Part shown: positions 1 through 9,078 of the stretch, piece after piece
Layout of the letters: every line of letters starts with the position of its first letter
Position numbering within the stretch: position 1 is the first letter of the stretch
DNA from: Chitinophaga sp. S165
GTDB taxonomy: Bacteria > Bacteroidota > Bacteroidia > Chitinophagales > Chitinophagaceae
Direction: 5' to 3'
Length of the DNA stretch: 64,000 nt
Assembly (NCBI RefSeq): GCF_003182155.1
Contig: NZ_QGTG01000002.1
Span: 310,001 to 374,000, forward strand
Notes under the pieces: model-generated
Seen by the model: only the letters and a program-made list of their open reading frames with translations
Told to the model about the DNA's origin: nothing
Database searches by the model: none
Translations under genes and position numbers: made by a program

Positions 1-1362
1 GTAGGTATAGAAGATCTGCCCTTCACCGTAAAACTCTTTGCGGCTTTCTTTTACCAGCTCATTCAGGAATACGTCTTTAGATGTTTCATTTGTAATAGTT
101 CTGCCAATCCCACGATTGAAACGGACAGTATTAAAGTATGACCATGCTTTTTCCGGATCAGCATCGAATGTACATTCTGCAGCGATGTAATACATTTCGC
201 TCAGGCGCAATGCAGGAGCTACGAGATAATGCATGTTTCTATCCGGATCCCTGTAATATTTCTCCAATTGCATACGGGTACCCAAACCACCGCTCTTTTC
301 ACTGAACCATTGTTTGAAACGGTTATCTTCTCCACCTACACCACCTGTCTCATACAGGTTGCGTCCTTCAGTAGATGTAATGAAAAGCGCATTGTCTCCA
401 TCGCGGAACCAATCATTGATAACCTTAGTCAAATTACCATTTGGTATATACCATGCAAAGAGTAGCTCCCTATATAACACACGATCTTTTTTCTCGTCGT
501 CAGGATTCAGAAAATCATTCTGACGTGTCCATGGGAATTTGTTTGAATTGATCACTTCCAGTGCATTAGCCAGTGCTTCTGCTTTGTTACCTCTATATAA
601 AAGCACACGTGCCAGCTCTCCACATACTGCATAGTAGTTAAGACGGTGGCGGCGGTTCTGTAAGAACAAGGGACCGTTTTCTTCTGTACTGGAATCTTTC
701 ACCGGATAACCTACTTTATAACCAGCATCCAATATTGGGTCAGCTACCTTCAATAATTGTTTTGCCGCATTAAGGTCCTGGATTGCGGAATCAAGTACAC
801 CTGTCACAGTGGACATAGGTGTTATCTTGTTCGAAAAATCCTTCACATATGGAATAGCCGGTGCTACCGGATCATTTGCATAAGATGGACCAAACATGCG
901 CAACAGGTCAAAATGAAGATATGCCCTTAATGCCAGTGCTTCTCCTTTTATCAGCTCATATTCTCTTCCTGAAAAGAGCCTTTCCTTACCTTCTATGTGA
1001 TGTAGTATAAGGTTGCTGTTAGCGATCGCTGCATATAATGCCAGCCAGGCAGCATCTCTCTTGTAGATGAATTGGTCATCATCATAATTATACAGCGCGG
1101 CTTGTCTATATCCCCTGGGGTCATCCGGTGTAATAGAATAATTCTGGGCCAGCACTTCAGGAAAGCCAAAGCTCAACTCTTTACCATAACTATCTTCTCC
1201 CACACAACGGCTGTACACACCATTTAATGCCTCTTCAAAACCAGCCTGTGTACTGAATAATACGTCCTGTGATATATCTGTCTGAGGTGTTACTTCCAGC
1301 CATTTCTTACACGACATCAGGCCAGCCATCACTATTATAATGAGTATATAATATTTCTTCAT
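1..1362 (-). CDS. SusD/RagB-family outer-membrane lipoprotein (C-terminus cut by window edge)
   Basis: Surface lipoprotein that captures a glycan or other nutrient for the SusC partner encoded directly upstream. The frame is open from the ATG at 1362 to the window edge, giving 454 codons without a stop. The N-terminus is a lipoprotein signal with lipobox LMSC, followed by KKWLEVTPQTDIS, the usual SusD beginning. Helical repeats such as GEALALRAYLHFDLLRMFG (TPR-like SusD core) and the RLSEMYYIAAE motif are visible. It starts 11 nt after the SusC stop, so the two are co-transcribed. The substrate cannot be read from the sequence. Family assignment is secure; the C-terminal end is missing. Confidence 0.93.
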   Translation of the reverse strand, partial: MKKYYILIIIVMAGLMSCKKWLEVTPQTDISQDVLFSTQAGFEEALNGVYSRCVGEDSYGKELSFGFPEVLAQNYSITPDDPRGYRQAALYNYDDDQFIYKRDAAWLALYAAIANSNLILHHIEGKERLFSGREYELIKGEALALRAYLHFDLLRMFGPSYANDPVAPAIPYVKDFSNKITPMSTVTGVLDSAIQDLNAAKQLLKVADPILDAGYKVGYPVKDSSTEENGPLFLQNRRHRLNYYAVCGELARVLLYRGNKAEALANALEVINSNKFPWTRQNDFLNPDDEKKDRVLYRELLFAWYIPNGNLTKVINDWFRDGDNALFITSTEGRNLYETGGVGGEDNRFKQWFSEKSGGLGTRMQLEKYYRDPDRNMHYLVAPALRLSEMYYIAAECTFDADPEKAWSYFNTVRFNRGIGRTITNETSKDVFLNELVKESRKEFYGEGQIFYTY

Positions 1363-1373
1363 CTTGCTTCTTT

Positions 1374-4300
1374 TTAGAACTGGGTGGATAATGAGAACGT
1401 GAAGGTTCTTGCAAACGGATAATCTATTCCTCTTTCAGCCTGAATACTGGATGTTCTCCATAGGTCGTTCAGGTTAAGCGCGCAACGCAGATTATTCATC
1501 TTATAACGCTTCGCTACCGCTGGAGGAACGTTGTAAGCCAGGTATACTGACCTCAACTCAATTACATTTTCACGCTGTACAAAGCGGGAAGACGTACGGG
1601 TAGTTCCATGATCGGCAATGTTTTTAAACAGTGCATGATCACCGGGATTCTTCCAGCGGGATTCCAATACACGCGCATCTACGTTATACCTTGGATCAGC
1701 ATTCTCCACACGGTCTACCAGGGTCTGATTGTAAAGATCTCCGCCGCCTTTACCGTAAAACCTTACCTCTGCCAGCCAGTTACCATAATACACGCTGGTA
1801 CCGAAAGTACCTTCTACCTTAGTGGTCATATCCCCCACAGGCACCATGTCTTTAACACTATAAACGTGGGTATAGGAGCCATCTTTCTTAACAAAGATCT
1901 CTTTACCGGTTTCTGGATCAATCCCCATTGACCGTACCGCATAGATAGTGTTCAAAGATTGACCTTCCTGGAAACGCAATAATGGAACGGAATTCAGATT
2001 AGCGTCAGATTCCTGCTTGTCGTCCACTTTGTCATTATAGGCTTTCAGTGCATTAGAGATCTTCGTGATCTTGTTCTTATTAGTTACAAGGTTTGCAAAC
2101 AGGTTGAAAGACCAATCCTTTCCTCTCAGCACAGTACTGCGGAAGTTTACCTCAAAGCCCCTGTTCACCATTTCACCCAGATTGGCTTTGTAGTCAGTGA
2201 AACCGGCAGAAGGTGGAACAATGATATCTGCCAGCAGGTCTTTGGTCAGTTTATAATAATAACGCGGATAGATATAGAATCGTCCGTTGAACAGGTCTAA
2301 CTCGAAACCTGCATCATAATTCTTGGTACGTTGCCATTTCAGAGCGCTGTTACCATAGGCCTTGAATATGGCGCCAACGCCGGTGGAGTACCAGTCATTG
2401 CTGTAATACTGGTAGGTGGTATTGGATAAATAGGACGGGAAAGACACGTCGCCTGTCAAACCGGTAGTTGCTCTCATCGTCAATTGGGAGATCACTTTAC
2501 GTGGAATGAATTTTTCATTATGCACATTCCAACCTAAACCATAAGACCAGAATGTAGCCATTCTTGAGTCAGTTCCGAATTTAGAAGAACCATCCAGACG
2601 AACAGTACCATCCATCAGGATCTTATTTTTATAAGAATAGTTCGCATAGAGGAAGGTACCCAACAGGCGATCCTGTGTATACTCTCCGGAAGGAGCACCG
2701 TTTAAAGCATAAGTACGTGCAAATCCGATCTGCGGGAATCTGTCATTAGAAAAACCCTGCGCTACGAAAGTTTTACTATCGTTACTACGGTCCTGTATGT
2801 TCGTACCTAATGAGAGGTTAATGAAATTATTACGGACCTGTTTTGAATAGCTTAATGTCAGGCTACCATCTATCTGCCAGAAATCTTCATCGGAATAAGT
2901 ATAGCGGCCACGGTTTTTCAGATTGTCGCCTGTTTCGTAGAAGAACTCATTGCTCAAAGGAGAAACAAAATTATCTGCTGTAGATCTTCTCTTAGTCAAA
3001 CTTATCTGTCCTCTTAATCTTAAAGCGGGGTCAATTGTCCACTCACCGGAAAAGGCATCCATCAGTTCCAGATACTCAGACTTCTCCAAACTACCGGTAG
3101 TAGCTTCATACATCGGGTTCAGCACACTTTGGGTTTTGACATCGCCATCTCTGTAACGCCATTTATCGACTTCACGCAACAGGCGGCCGAGAGAATCAGT
3201 TTTTGGATAGTAAGGGTTCATCTGTACGTACTTGGAAAACTCCCTGTAAGGAGATTCTCTTCCATCTACCTGTGATACGGAGATCAGGTTCTTGAACTGG
3301 AGCTTATTCTGTACGCTATAAGACAAGGACGCAGCAATGCCGTAACGTTTTCTGTAAGATCCTTTCATTACGCCATTATTGGACTGATAACGCAGGTCAA
3401 CACCATATCTTATTGTTGGTGTTCCTCCTTCCAGATACAGGGAATGCTTATGTCCAAGATCAACCTGCAATGGTTGCGACAACCAATAAGTATTAACTCC
3501 TCTCAATACATTTTTCCTCTTCTCGTTATATTGCATTTCCAGATTGAGCGGAGATTCTACAGGACTGCTGGAATACACTCCTGCCAGTCTTTCATACTCT
3601 AATTTGTCAGCCCCATTCAGTAAACGGTAATCCGAAAGATCAGGAGCATTCAATGTCATTTCGTAACCATAGTTCACTGTCAGTTTACCTTCTTTGGGCG
3701 TCTTTGTACGGATAACTACAACACCATTTGAAGCTCTTGATCCATAAATAGCTGTTGCAGCAGCATCCTTTAATAAAGTAATGGAAGCGATCCTGTTCGG
3801 GTCAAGGTCGAAGATAGACTGAACATTCACTTCATAACCATCCAGTATGAAAGTTGGCTGGTTAGTAACGCCGGTCAGCATACTGTTCCTCGTTAACTTG
3901 GATACGTCTGCACTGGGTAACGCTGTTGTTCCTCTTACATTGATATTGGGAATCCTGTTTGGATTAGATCCAAGAATATTATTCTCAACAAGTTTAAAGG
4001 AGGGATCGTACGACTGAAGACTGCTCAGAACGTTCTGCGGATTCACTTTCTTTATATCATCAGCCGTTAATACAGTGGCAATACCGGTAAAGCTTTCTTT
4101 CTTGATTTCGTAGTACCCCGTTACCACTACGTCTTTTACCGCCTGTACGTCAGTTTTAAGTCTGACGTTAAGTACAGTCTGTCCTTTTAATATTATCTCC
4201 TGCGGTTTAAAGCCGATATACCTGAATAGTATATGTGCATTTTCAGGCACGTTTCTCAGTTCATACTTACCATCGTTGCTGGTCAGGACACCATTGGAAG

Positions 4301-4820
4301 TTCCTTTTACCATTACGGTTACTCCTGGCAGAGATACACCTGCATCGTCAGTTACGATACCGGTAATAGTAACCGCCACTGGTTTCTGCTGTTCCTCAGT
4401 TGGTTTCTTTTCTGCTGGTACTACAGGTTTAGGTGCAGGAGCGGGAGTTTCCTGTTTGTATATAATATACACGTTCGCACCTGCTTCTTCCGCCTCTAAT
4501 TTGAGTGGTTTCAGGAACCGGTTCAGATACTGTATGAATTTTTCAGATGATCCTTTTGCGGCTGGCGCATCGGTTTGAATACTCCCGATATTCTGTCCGA
4601 TGTAGTTGATCCTAACTTTGTACCTGGTTTCTAGTGAAGCGAGAATATCCTTCAATGTTTTCCGCTGGTCCTCGTGCTGATTAATGCCAACTGAAGTAAA
4701 CAGCGGTTGCTGTCGACTATAATAATTTCCATCTGCTGCAGCATGTCCCATGGCCGGCAACAGTAATAACAGGGCAGCATAACTCCCCATACACCTAAAG
4801 TAATTTCCAGGCATAAGCAA
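1374..4820 (-). CDS. SusC/RagA-type TonB-dependent receptor with N-terminal STN signalling domain
   Basis: Outer-membrane TonB-dependent transporter of 1148 aa, partner of the SusD lipoprotein. Order of parts: signal peptide (about 1-28), secretin/TonB short N-terminal (STN) domain around 55-120, a low-complexity Pro/Lys/Glu linker, carboxypeptidase-regulatory-like Ig domain around 150-228 (GIVTDDAGVSLPGVTVMVKG), plug domain with VVVTGYYEIKKESFTG and GSRASNGVVVIRT, then the beta barrel ending in FSLSTQF. The STN domain is the module that talks to a FecR anti-sigma factor in the periplasm, and a FecR gene lies 38 nt upstream. This predicts that substrate binding switches on its own ECF sigma factor. 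The ligand is unknown. Confidence 0.95.
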   Translation of the reverse strand: MLMPGNYFRCMGSYAALLLLLPAMGHAAADGNYYSRQQPLFTSVGINQHEDQRKTLKDILASLETRYKVRINYIGQNIGSIQTDAPAAKGSSEKFIQYLNRFLKPLKLEAEEAGANVYIIYKQETPAPAPKPVVPAEKKPTEEQQKPVAVTITGIVTDDAGVSLPGVTVMVKGTSNGVLTSNDGKYELRNVPENAHILFRYIGFKPQEIILKGQTVLNVRLKTDVQAVKDVVVTGYYEIKKESFTGIATVLTADDIKKVNPQNVLSSLQSYDPSFKLVENNILGSNPNRIPNINVRGTTALPSADVSKLTRNSMLTGVTNQPTFILDGYEVNVQSIFDLDPNRIASITLLKDAAATAIYGSRASNGVVVIRTKTPKEGKLTVNYGYEMTLNAPDLSDYRLLNGADKLEYERLAGVYSSSPVESPLNLEMQYNEKRKNVLRGVNTYWLSQPLQVDLGHKHSLYLEGGTPTIRYGVDLRYQSNNGVMKGSYRKRYGIAASLSYSVQNKLQFKNLISVSQVDGRESPYREFSKYVQMNPYYPKTDSLGRLLREVDKWRYRDGDVKTQSVLNPMYEATTGSLEKSEYLELMDAFSGEWTIDPALRLRGQISLTKRRSTADNFVSPLSNEFFYETGDNLKNRGRYTYSDEDFWQIDGSLTLSYSKQVRNNFINLSLGTNIQDRSNDSKTFVAQGFSNDRFPQIGFARTYALNGAPSGEYTQDRLLGTFLYANYSYKNKILMDGTVRLDGSSKFGTDSRMATFWSYGLGWNVHNEKFIPRKVISQLTMRATTGLTGDVSFPSYLSNTTYQYYSNDWYSTGVGAIFKAYGNSALKWQRTKNYDAGFELDLFNGRFYIYPRYYYKLTKDLLADIIVPPSAGFTDYKANLGEMVNRGFEVNFRSTVLRGKDWSFNLFANLVTNKNKITKISNALKAYNDKVDDKQESDANLNSVPLLRFQEGQSLNTIYAVRSMGIDPETGKEIFVKKDGSYTHVYSVKDMVPVGDMTTKVEGTFGTSVYYGNWLAEVRFYGKGGGDLYNQTLVDRVENADPRYNVDARVLESRWKNPGDHALFKNIADHGTTRTSSRFVQRENVIELRSVYLAYNVPPAVAKRYKMNNLRCALNLNDLWRTSSIQAERGIDYPFARTFTFSLSTQF

Positions 4821-4858
4821 TAGATTAAGGTTGGTCGATTTTTATAAACTAATGTTGA

Positions 4859-5860
4859 TTAGGTTTTCTTTCTTCTGATGCTATAGCTTTTATTGTCCTT
4901 CTTTACGATAACCACATGCAGGGATCTTGACAAAGTTTTAAAAAATACATCGACATCCGACATTGGTATACTACCTGTAAATAACTCTTTCTGTAAATCC
5001 TGATCTTCTATATATAAATTCACACCTAAATTCTCTTGCATTGCTACCGCCACTTCTGCGATAGGCGTCTCATTAAAAATGAGCATGTTCTCAAGCCATG
5101 CATTGTAATCTGCAGGGTTCACCTTTCTGCGGGACAGCTGATTGGTTTTCGTAGAATAGCTCACCATTTCTCCCGGCTTCATATTAATGTCCTGCAGGCC
5201 TTCTCCGTTCAGCTTTAACTTTACGGCTCCGTTATTCAGTACGACACGTGTCATTACCCTTCTGGTATTCACGTTAAATTCAGTGCCCAGCACCTGTACA
5301 TCTACATCTGAAGTATGCACCAGGAACGGCGCATTATTAGTTTCATGAGCAACGGAGAAAAAACCTTCTCCATCCAGCCAGACTTCCCGCTGGCCATTTT
5401 TGCTGATGGTACCCTTGAGGGCGGAATTTGCGTTCAGCCTTACTACAGAACTATCCGGCAATACTATTCTTTTAGTCTCACCATAAGATGTCGCATAAGT
5501 GATCATCACCGGCTTCTCCCGGTGCAGGAAAAACCAGGCAGCACTTGCCATCGCTAATACACCCAGGAAAATTGCGGCATAACGCCATATACCAGCGCCA
5601 ACTCTTCTTTCAGGAGTTTCATGAATGGTATAGGCAATCCGGCTCCAGACTTCCGCCTGATCTTCAGCAGTAGGGATATGCTCTTCCGTACCTATCAGCA
5701 ATAGTATGTCGCGGGCTTGCTCAACTGTAGCACGATGATCAGGGTTTTCATGCATCCAGGTTTCCCAAAACGCATTAGTATCGTGGTCCGGACGTTCTAT
5801 CCATTTACGAAACAATTCATCGTGCAGAAAATCCTTTACTGTGTAATCTTTATAATCCAT
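4859..5860 (-). CDS. FecR-family anti-sigma factor
   Basis: Inner-membrane signal transducer of 333 aa. The cytoplasmic N-terminus (about 1-87) would bind the ECF sigma factor encoded upstream. A membrane segment follows at about 90-110 (YAAIFLGVLAMASAAWFFL), then a periplasmic FecR domain around 115-215 (VVRLNANSALKG, VLGTEFNVNTR). A C-terminal DUF4974/STN-like domain sits at about 255-325 (FNETPIAEVAVAMQENLGVN). It lies between the sigma gene (98 nt upstream) and the STN-containing SusC gene (38 nt downstream), the standard order for transmembrane signalling loci in Bacteroidota. Start ATG at 5860 gives the normal family length. Confidence 0.93.
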   Translation of the reverse strand: MDYKDYTVKDFLHDELFRKWIERPDHDTNAFWETWMHENPDHRATVEQARDILLLIGTEEHIPTAEDQAEVWSRIAYTIHETPERRVGAGIWRYAAIFLGVLAMASAAWFFLHREKPVMITYATSYGETKRIVLPDSSVVRLNANSALKGTISKNGQREVWLDGEGFFSVAHETNNAPFLVHTSDVDVQVLGTEFNVNTRRVMTRVVLNNGAVKLKLNGEGLQDINMKPGEMVSYSTKTNQLSRRKVNPADYNAWLENMLIFNETPIAEVAVAMQENLGVNLYIEDQDLQKELFTGSIPMSDVDVFFKTLSRSLHVVIVKKDNKSYSIRRKKT

Positions 5861-5958
5861 AGCCAGGGATACTCCAGTTAAGCTTTATATAGATAAAGCA
5901 ACGAATTCGAAAAATCTTAGCGTCTTTTTCGATATTTTTTTAAAAAACCTTAAAATAT

Positions 5959-6567
5959 TTAGAAACTCCTGTGTTGTCCGCCCCAATAAGTGATTAAAAC
6001 CATCAATTCTCCACTATGGTTTTTAAGGTAATTCAATGCTTTTGATAATAATACATATGTGGAGTTAACACTTAATGACATGATATCGGCCGTTTCCTGA
6101 GCGGATAGTCCTTCGTAAAACCGTAGATAAAGAATCTCCTTCTGACGTTTAGGCAATTTTTCAATTACCCGGGCCAGCTTCTGTCTTCTTTCATCGATGG
6201 CCTGCTCATCTATTATTTTTTGCTCATGTGAGGGCATATGGGAGTGATGTTCTGCACCCAAACTATCAAACAGGGAGAATACGCCCTCCTTCCTGGAGTG
6301 CTTCGCGATAGTCCTTTTGAGCGATGCAAACAGATAATATTTAATGCTGTCTGTAACCGACAGATTAGCCCGGCTATACCATAATCCGGCAAACAGATCG
6401 TGAATACAGTCCTTTACCACGCTGCTATCAGCGTGTATCTTCATCCCGTACTTATATAGTGATGGGAACCATGTATTATAAATGAAGGCCAAAGCGCCTT
6501 CATCGCCATTTATCAGCCTGCTCCAAAGCTCCTGATCTGAAAGTTCGGTATACCAGATCTCCTCCAA
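5959..6567 (-). CDS. ECF-type RNA polymerase sigma factor (TTG start)
   Basis: Sigma-70 family ECF factor of about 202 aa, expected to direct transcription of the downstream SusC/SusD genes when released by FecR. Region 2 is seen in DEGALAFIYNTWFPSLYKYG and VKDCIHDLFAGLW. Region 4 is seen in LPKRQKEILYLRFYEGLSAQETADIM followed by VNSTYVLLSKALNYLK. The only start codon compatible with a complete region 2 is TTG at 6567. An in-frame TAG lies directly upstream and the next Met is about 40 residues in, too late. Weak start or mis-sequenced start are both possible; the protein family is not in doubt. Confidence 0.9.
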   Translation of the reverse strand: MEEIWYTELSDQELWSRLINGDEGALAFIYNTWFPSLYKYGMKIHADSSVVKDCIHDLFAGLWYSRANLSVTDSIKYYLFASLKRTIAKHSRKEGVFSLFDSLGAEHHSHMPSHEQKIIDEQAIDERRQKLARVIEKLPKRQKEILYLRFYEGLSAQETADIMSLSVNSTYVLLSKALNYLKNHSGELMVLITYWGGQHRSF

Positions 6568-6689
6568 CTATTACCTTTTAATATATGATGTCATGTGTGG
6601 TGGCCTCTAAAAATATATAAGATGTTGCTGGCATCAAAATTGAATAATAATATTCGCGTTGATTTTACACAACTTTTAAATCTATTGTT

Positions 6690-7013
6690 ATGAACTCAAA
6701 AACACTGCATAGGGGGTTACTGGCCGCTACAATTACGGCTTCCGCCCTTTTCTTCGGCCAGCAGGGTATGGCACAGGGGATCGACAGCACGGCAAAAAAA
6801 ATCGGTAAAAAAGGAGAGCAGATAGGTAACAAAACAGCCTCCGTAGCGGTAAAGGGTGCTATGAAGATCACCGATAAGACATATAAAGGCAAAGAAGGCC
6901 CGGACGGCCAGACGGTATACATCGATAAAAAAGACAGAAAATACTATGTGGATGATAAGGGTAAGAAGGTTTACCTGAAACCCTCCCAGATAAGAGATAA
7001 GAAAGAACAGTAA
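6690..7013 (+). CDS. small secreted basic protein, PBCV basic-adaptor-like
   Basis: Protein of 107 aa, rich in Lys, function unknown. A cleavable signal peptide covers about 1-28 (LLAATITASALFF then GMAQ). The mature part begins with a lysine-rich amphipathic stretch (IDSTAKKIGKKGEQIGNKTA). It ends in GPDGQTVYIDKKDRKYYVDD and GKKVYLKPSQ. That ending resembles the short basic adaptor repeat (Gly-Pro-x-Gly, Tyr-Tyr, Gly-Lys-Lys-Val-Tyr) first named from chlorella virus proteins; this is a motif impression, not a search result. It stands alone on the plus strand, divergent from the sigma operon and convergent with uup, and is closed by a strong hairpin at 7024-7049. Confidence 0.75.
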   Translation: MNSKTLHRGLLAATITASALFFGQQGMAQGIDSTAKKIGKKGEQIGNKTASVAVKGAMKITDKTYKGKEGPDGQTVYIDKKDRKYYVDDKGKKVYLKPSQIRDKKEQ

Positions 7014-7023
7014 CAAAATAGCA

Positions 7024-7049
7024 AAGGGACGTCCATTACGACGTCCCTT
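7024..7049. terminator. bidirectional hairpin terminator between convergent genes
   Basis: Perfect 10-bp stem (AAGGGACGTC / GACGTCCCTT) with a 6-nt loop, followed by a T-rich stretch on the plus strand. It lies between the stop of the small secreted protein (7013) and the stop of uup (7076), so it can serve both. Confidence 0.8.
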
Positions 7050-7075
7050 ACTATTTTATTTATTAGTAATTTTTA

Positions 7076-8980
7076 TCAATTCATCTCGCTAAGCTCCAGC
7101 CAACGCATTCCCTTTTCGTCCAGTAACTGAATGATCTCCCCAACACGGCGGGCTAACGGCTCCAGTTTTTCATATGGCAGATCGCCGGCAGCCATCTTTG
7201 CATCTATATCTTTTTTCTCAGCTTCCAGTGCCGCAATGTCTTTCTCCAGCAATTCCAGCTCTCTCTTTTCTTTAAAGGACATCTTTTTTGCTTCTGCCAC
7301 CGGAGCAGCTACTGCTACCACAGGCTTTTCAGGCGCTTTATTCTCATTACGGGCCTCTTCCTTACCTTTTTCTGACTGTTCTTTTTCCCACTCCCTGTAT
7401 TGGGTATAGTTTCCAGGAAAATCACGCACTTCTCCCCCTCCCTCGAATACAAACAGGTGATCCACCAGTTTATCCATAAAATACCTATCGTGGCTTACTA
7501 TCACAATGCATCCCTGATACGTTAAAAGGAATTCTTCCAGGATGCTGAGCGTCGGCAGGTCAAGGTCATTCGTAGGCTCATCCAATACCAGGAAGTTAGG
7601 ATTGCGGAACAGGATACTCAACAGGTGCAATCTTCTTTTCTCTCCTCCGCTTAACTTGGAAATGTAGGTATACTGCTTTTCTGGTGTAAAGAGGAATAAT
7701 TGCAGGAACTGAGCGGCGCTCACTTTGGTGCCGTCAGCCAGGGGGAAGTTTTCAGCGATGTTCTTTACGAACTCGATCACCCGCATGTCTTCTTTTACAA
7801 TGAGACCACGCTGGTCATAGTTACCGAAAACAATTGTTTCCCCGGTATTGATCTTACCAGAGTCTGGTTGCTCCAGCCCAAGCAGCATATTAACAAAGGT
7901 GGACTTACCTACTCCGTTCTTTCCGACAATACCGACACGTTCTCCCTTTTTGAAGGTATAATCAAATCCTTTCAGGATCTTCAGGTCCCCGAAAGATTTG
8001 TAGACTTTCTTCAGCTCTATGATCTTTCCACCGAGGCGGGTCATTTTCACATTCAGTTCCAGTTGCTGTCTTTCCAGCCGTACACTGGCCCTTTCCTTCA
8101 CATCTTCAAAAGCGTCTATGCGGGATTTGGATTTTGTGGTACGGGCCTTAGGCTGTTTCCTCATCCATTCCAGTTCCTTCCGGAAAACATTCCTTGCCTT
8201 TTCCACACTGGCCTTGTCCTGTTCTTCACGGGTGGCTTTCTTTTCCAGGTAATTCTCGTAATCTCCTTTATAAATAAACAGCTGCTGCTGGTCAATTTCC
8301 ATGATCTCATTACATACACTGTCCAGGAAGTAACGGTCGTGTGTTACCAGCAGTAGGGTCACTTTTTCCTGGTCAAGGTAATTTTCCAGCCATTCGATCA
8401 TACCTACATCCAGGTGGTTGGTAGGTTCGTCCATGATCAGCAGGGTATGACGGTGTTCAAATCCGATATCTATCAGCACTTTGGCCAACGCCACACGCTT
8501 TAGCTGGCCTCCTGAAAGGCTGCCCATTTTCTGGTCCAGGTGGTGAATATTCAGTTTCCCGAGGATCTGTTTCACTTTGGAGTCGAAATGCCATGCATTC
8601 AGCTCGTCCATGCGCTCAATAGCACTGGTAAGCTTGTCGATATCCGGCTCCTGTTCTTCATCGTCGGTCAGCAATTCATAGTCTCTGATTGCAGCCAGTA
8701 CAGGATGTGTCTGGGAGAATATATTCTCGGAGATAGATTTCCCCGCGTCAAATTCGGATTGCTGCTCCAGCATTACCACAGTCACGCCCTTATGGATCCA
8801 TACCGTACCGGCATCAGGCGTATCCTGTCCACACAGAATACGGAGCAATGTTGATTTACCGGCGCCATTCAGGGCTACCAGGGCTATCTTATCCCCCTCT
8901 TCTATATGGAAAGAAATGTCCTTGAAAAGCGGCCCTGCGCCAAAAGTTTTTGTGAGTCCTTCAACCGTAACATAATGCAT
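7076..8980 (-). CDS. uup: ABC-F family ATPase, Uup type
   Basis: Soluble duplicated ATPase of 634 aa, with no membrane domain. First nucleotide-binding domain: Walker A ALNGAGKST at about 36-44, signature LSGGQLKRVALAK, Walker B LLIMDEPTNHLD. Second: GKNGVGKST, LSGGEKRRLHLL, FLVLDEPTNDLD and the switch SHDRYF. The inter-domain linker (about 240-310) is strongly charged with many Lys/Arg/Glu. The C-terminal 90 residues form a Glu/Lys coiled coil (KKMSFKEKRELELLEKDIAA), the DNA/ribosome-binding tail that marks Uup within ABC-F. Members of ABC-F act on ribosomes; Uup is also linked to excision of transposons and branched DNA. Single gene, separated from the upstream gene by a terminator. Confidence 0.93.
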   Translation of the reverse strand: MHYVTVEGLTKTFGAGPLFKDISFHIEEGDKIALVALNGAGKSTLLRILCGQDTPDAGTVWIHKGVTVVMLEQQSEFDAGKSISENIFSQTHPVLAAIRDYELLTDDEEQEPDIDKLTSAIERMDELNAWHFDSKVKQILGKLNIHHLDQKMGSLSGGQLKRVALAKVLIDIGFEHRHTLLIMDEPTNHLDVGMIEWLENYLDQEKVTLLLVTHDRYFLDSVCNEIMEIDQQQLFIYKGDYENYLEKKATREEQDKASVEKARNVFRKELEWMRKQPKARTTKSKSRIDAFEDVKERASVRLERQQLELNVKMTRLGGKIIELKKVYKSFGDLKILKGFDYTFKKGERVGIVGKNGVGKSTFVNMLLGLEQPDSGKINTGETIVFGNYDQRGLIVKEDMRVIEFVKNIAENFPLADGTKVSAAQFLQLFLFTPEKQYTYISKLSGGEKRRLHLLSILFRNPNFLVLDEPTNDLDLPTLSILEEFLLTYQGCIVIVSHDRYFMDKLVDHLFVFEGGGEVRDFPGNYTQYREWEKEQSEKGKEEARNENKAPEKPVVAVAAPVAEAKKMSFKEKRELELLEKDIAALEAEKKDIDAKMAAGDLPYEKLEPLARRVGEIIQLLDEKGMRWLELSEMN

Positions 8981-9025
8981 GGCGCGAAGTTAGTAAAATG
9001 TCAGGACGCCTCACTACCGGAAATA

Positions 9026-9057
9026 AAAAAGCCCCCTGGCAAACCAGAGGGCTTTTT
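9026..9057 (-). terminator. rho-independent terminator after the Wzi/RemB-like gene
   Basis: Inverted repeat AAAAAGCCCCCTGG / CCAGAGGGCTTTTT with a 4-nt loop, flanked by A and T runs, so it reads as a terminator in either direction. It follows the stop of the minus-strand gene ending at 9079 and lies ahead of the uup start, making uup a separate transcription unit. Confidence 0.8.
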
Positions 9058-9078
9058 AGTGATTTATTTTTCAAGTAC

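Noticed and set aside
7700..8356. Plus-strand open frame of 218 codons antisense to uup
   Set aside because: The ABC-F protein is complete on the other strand with all ATPase motifs.
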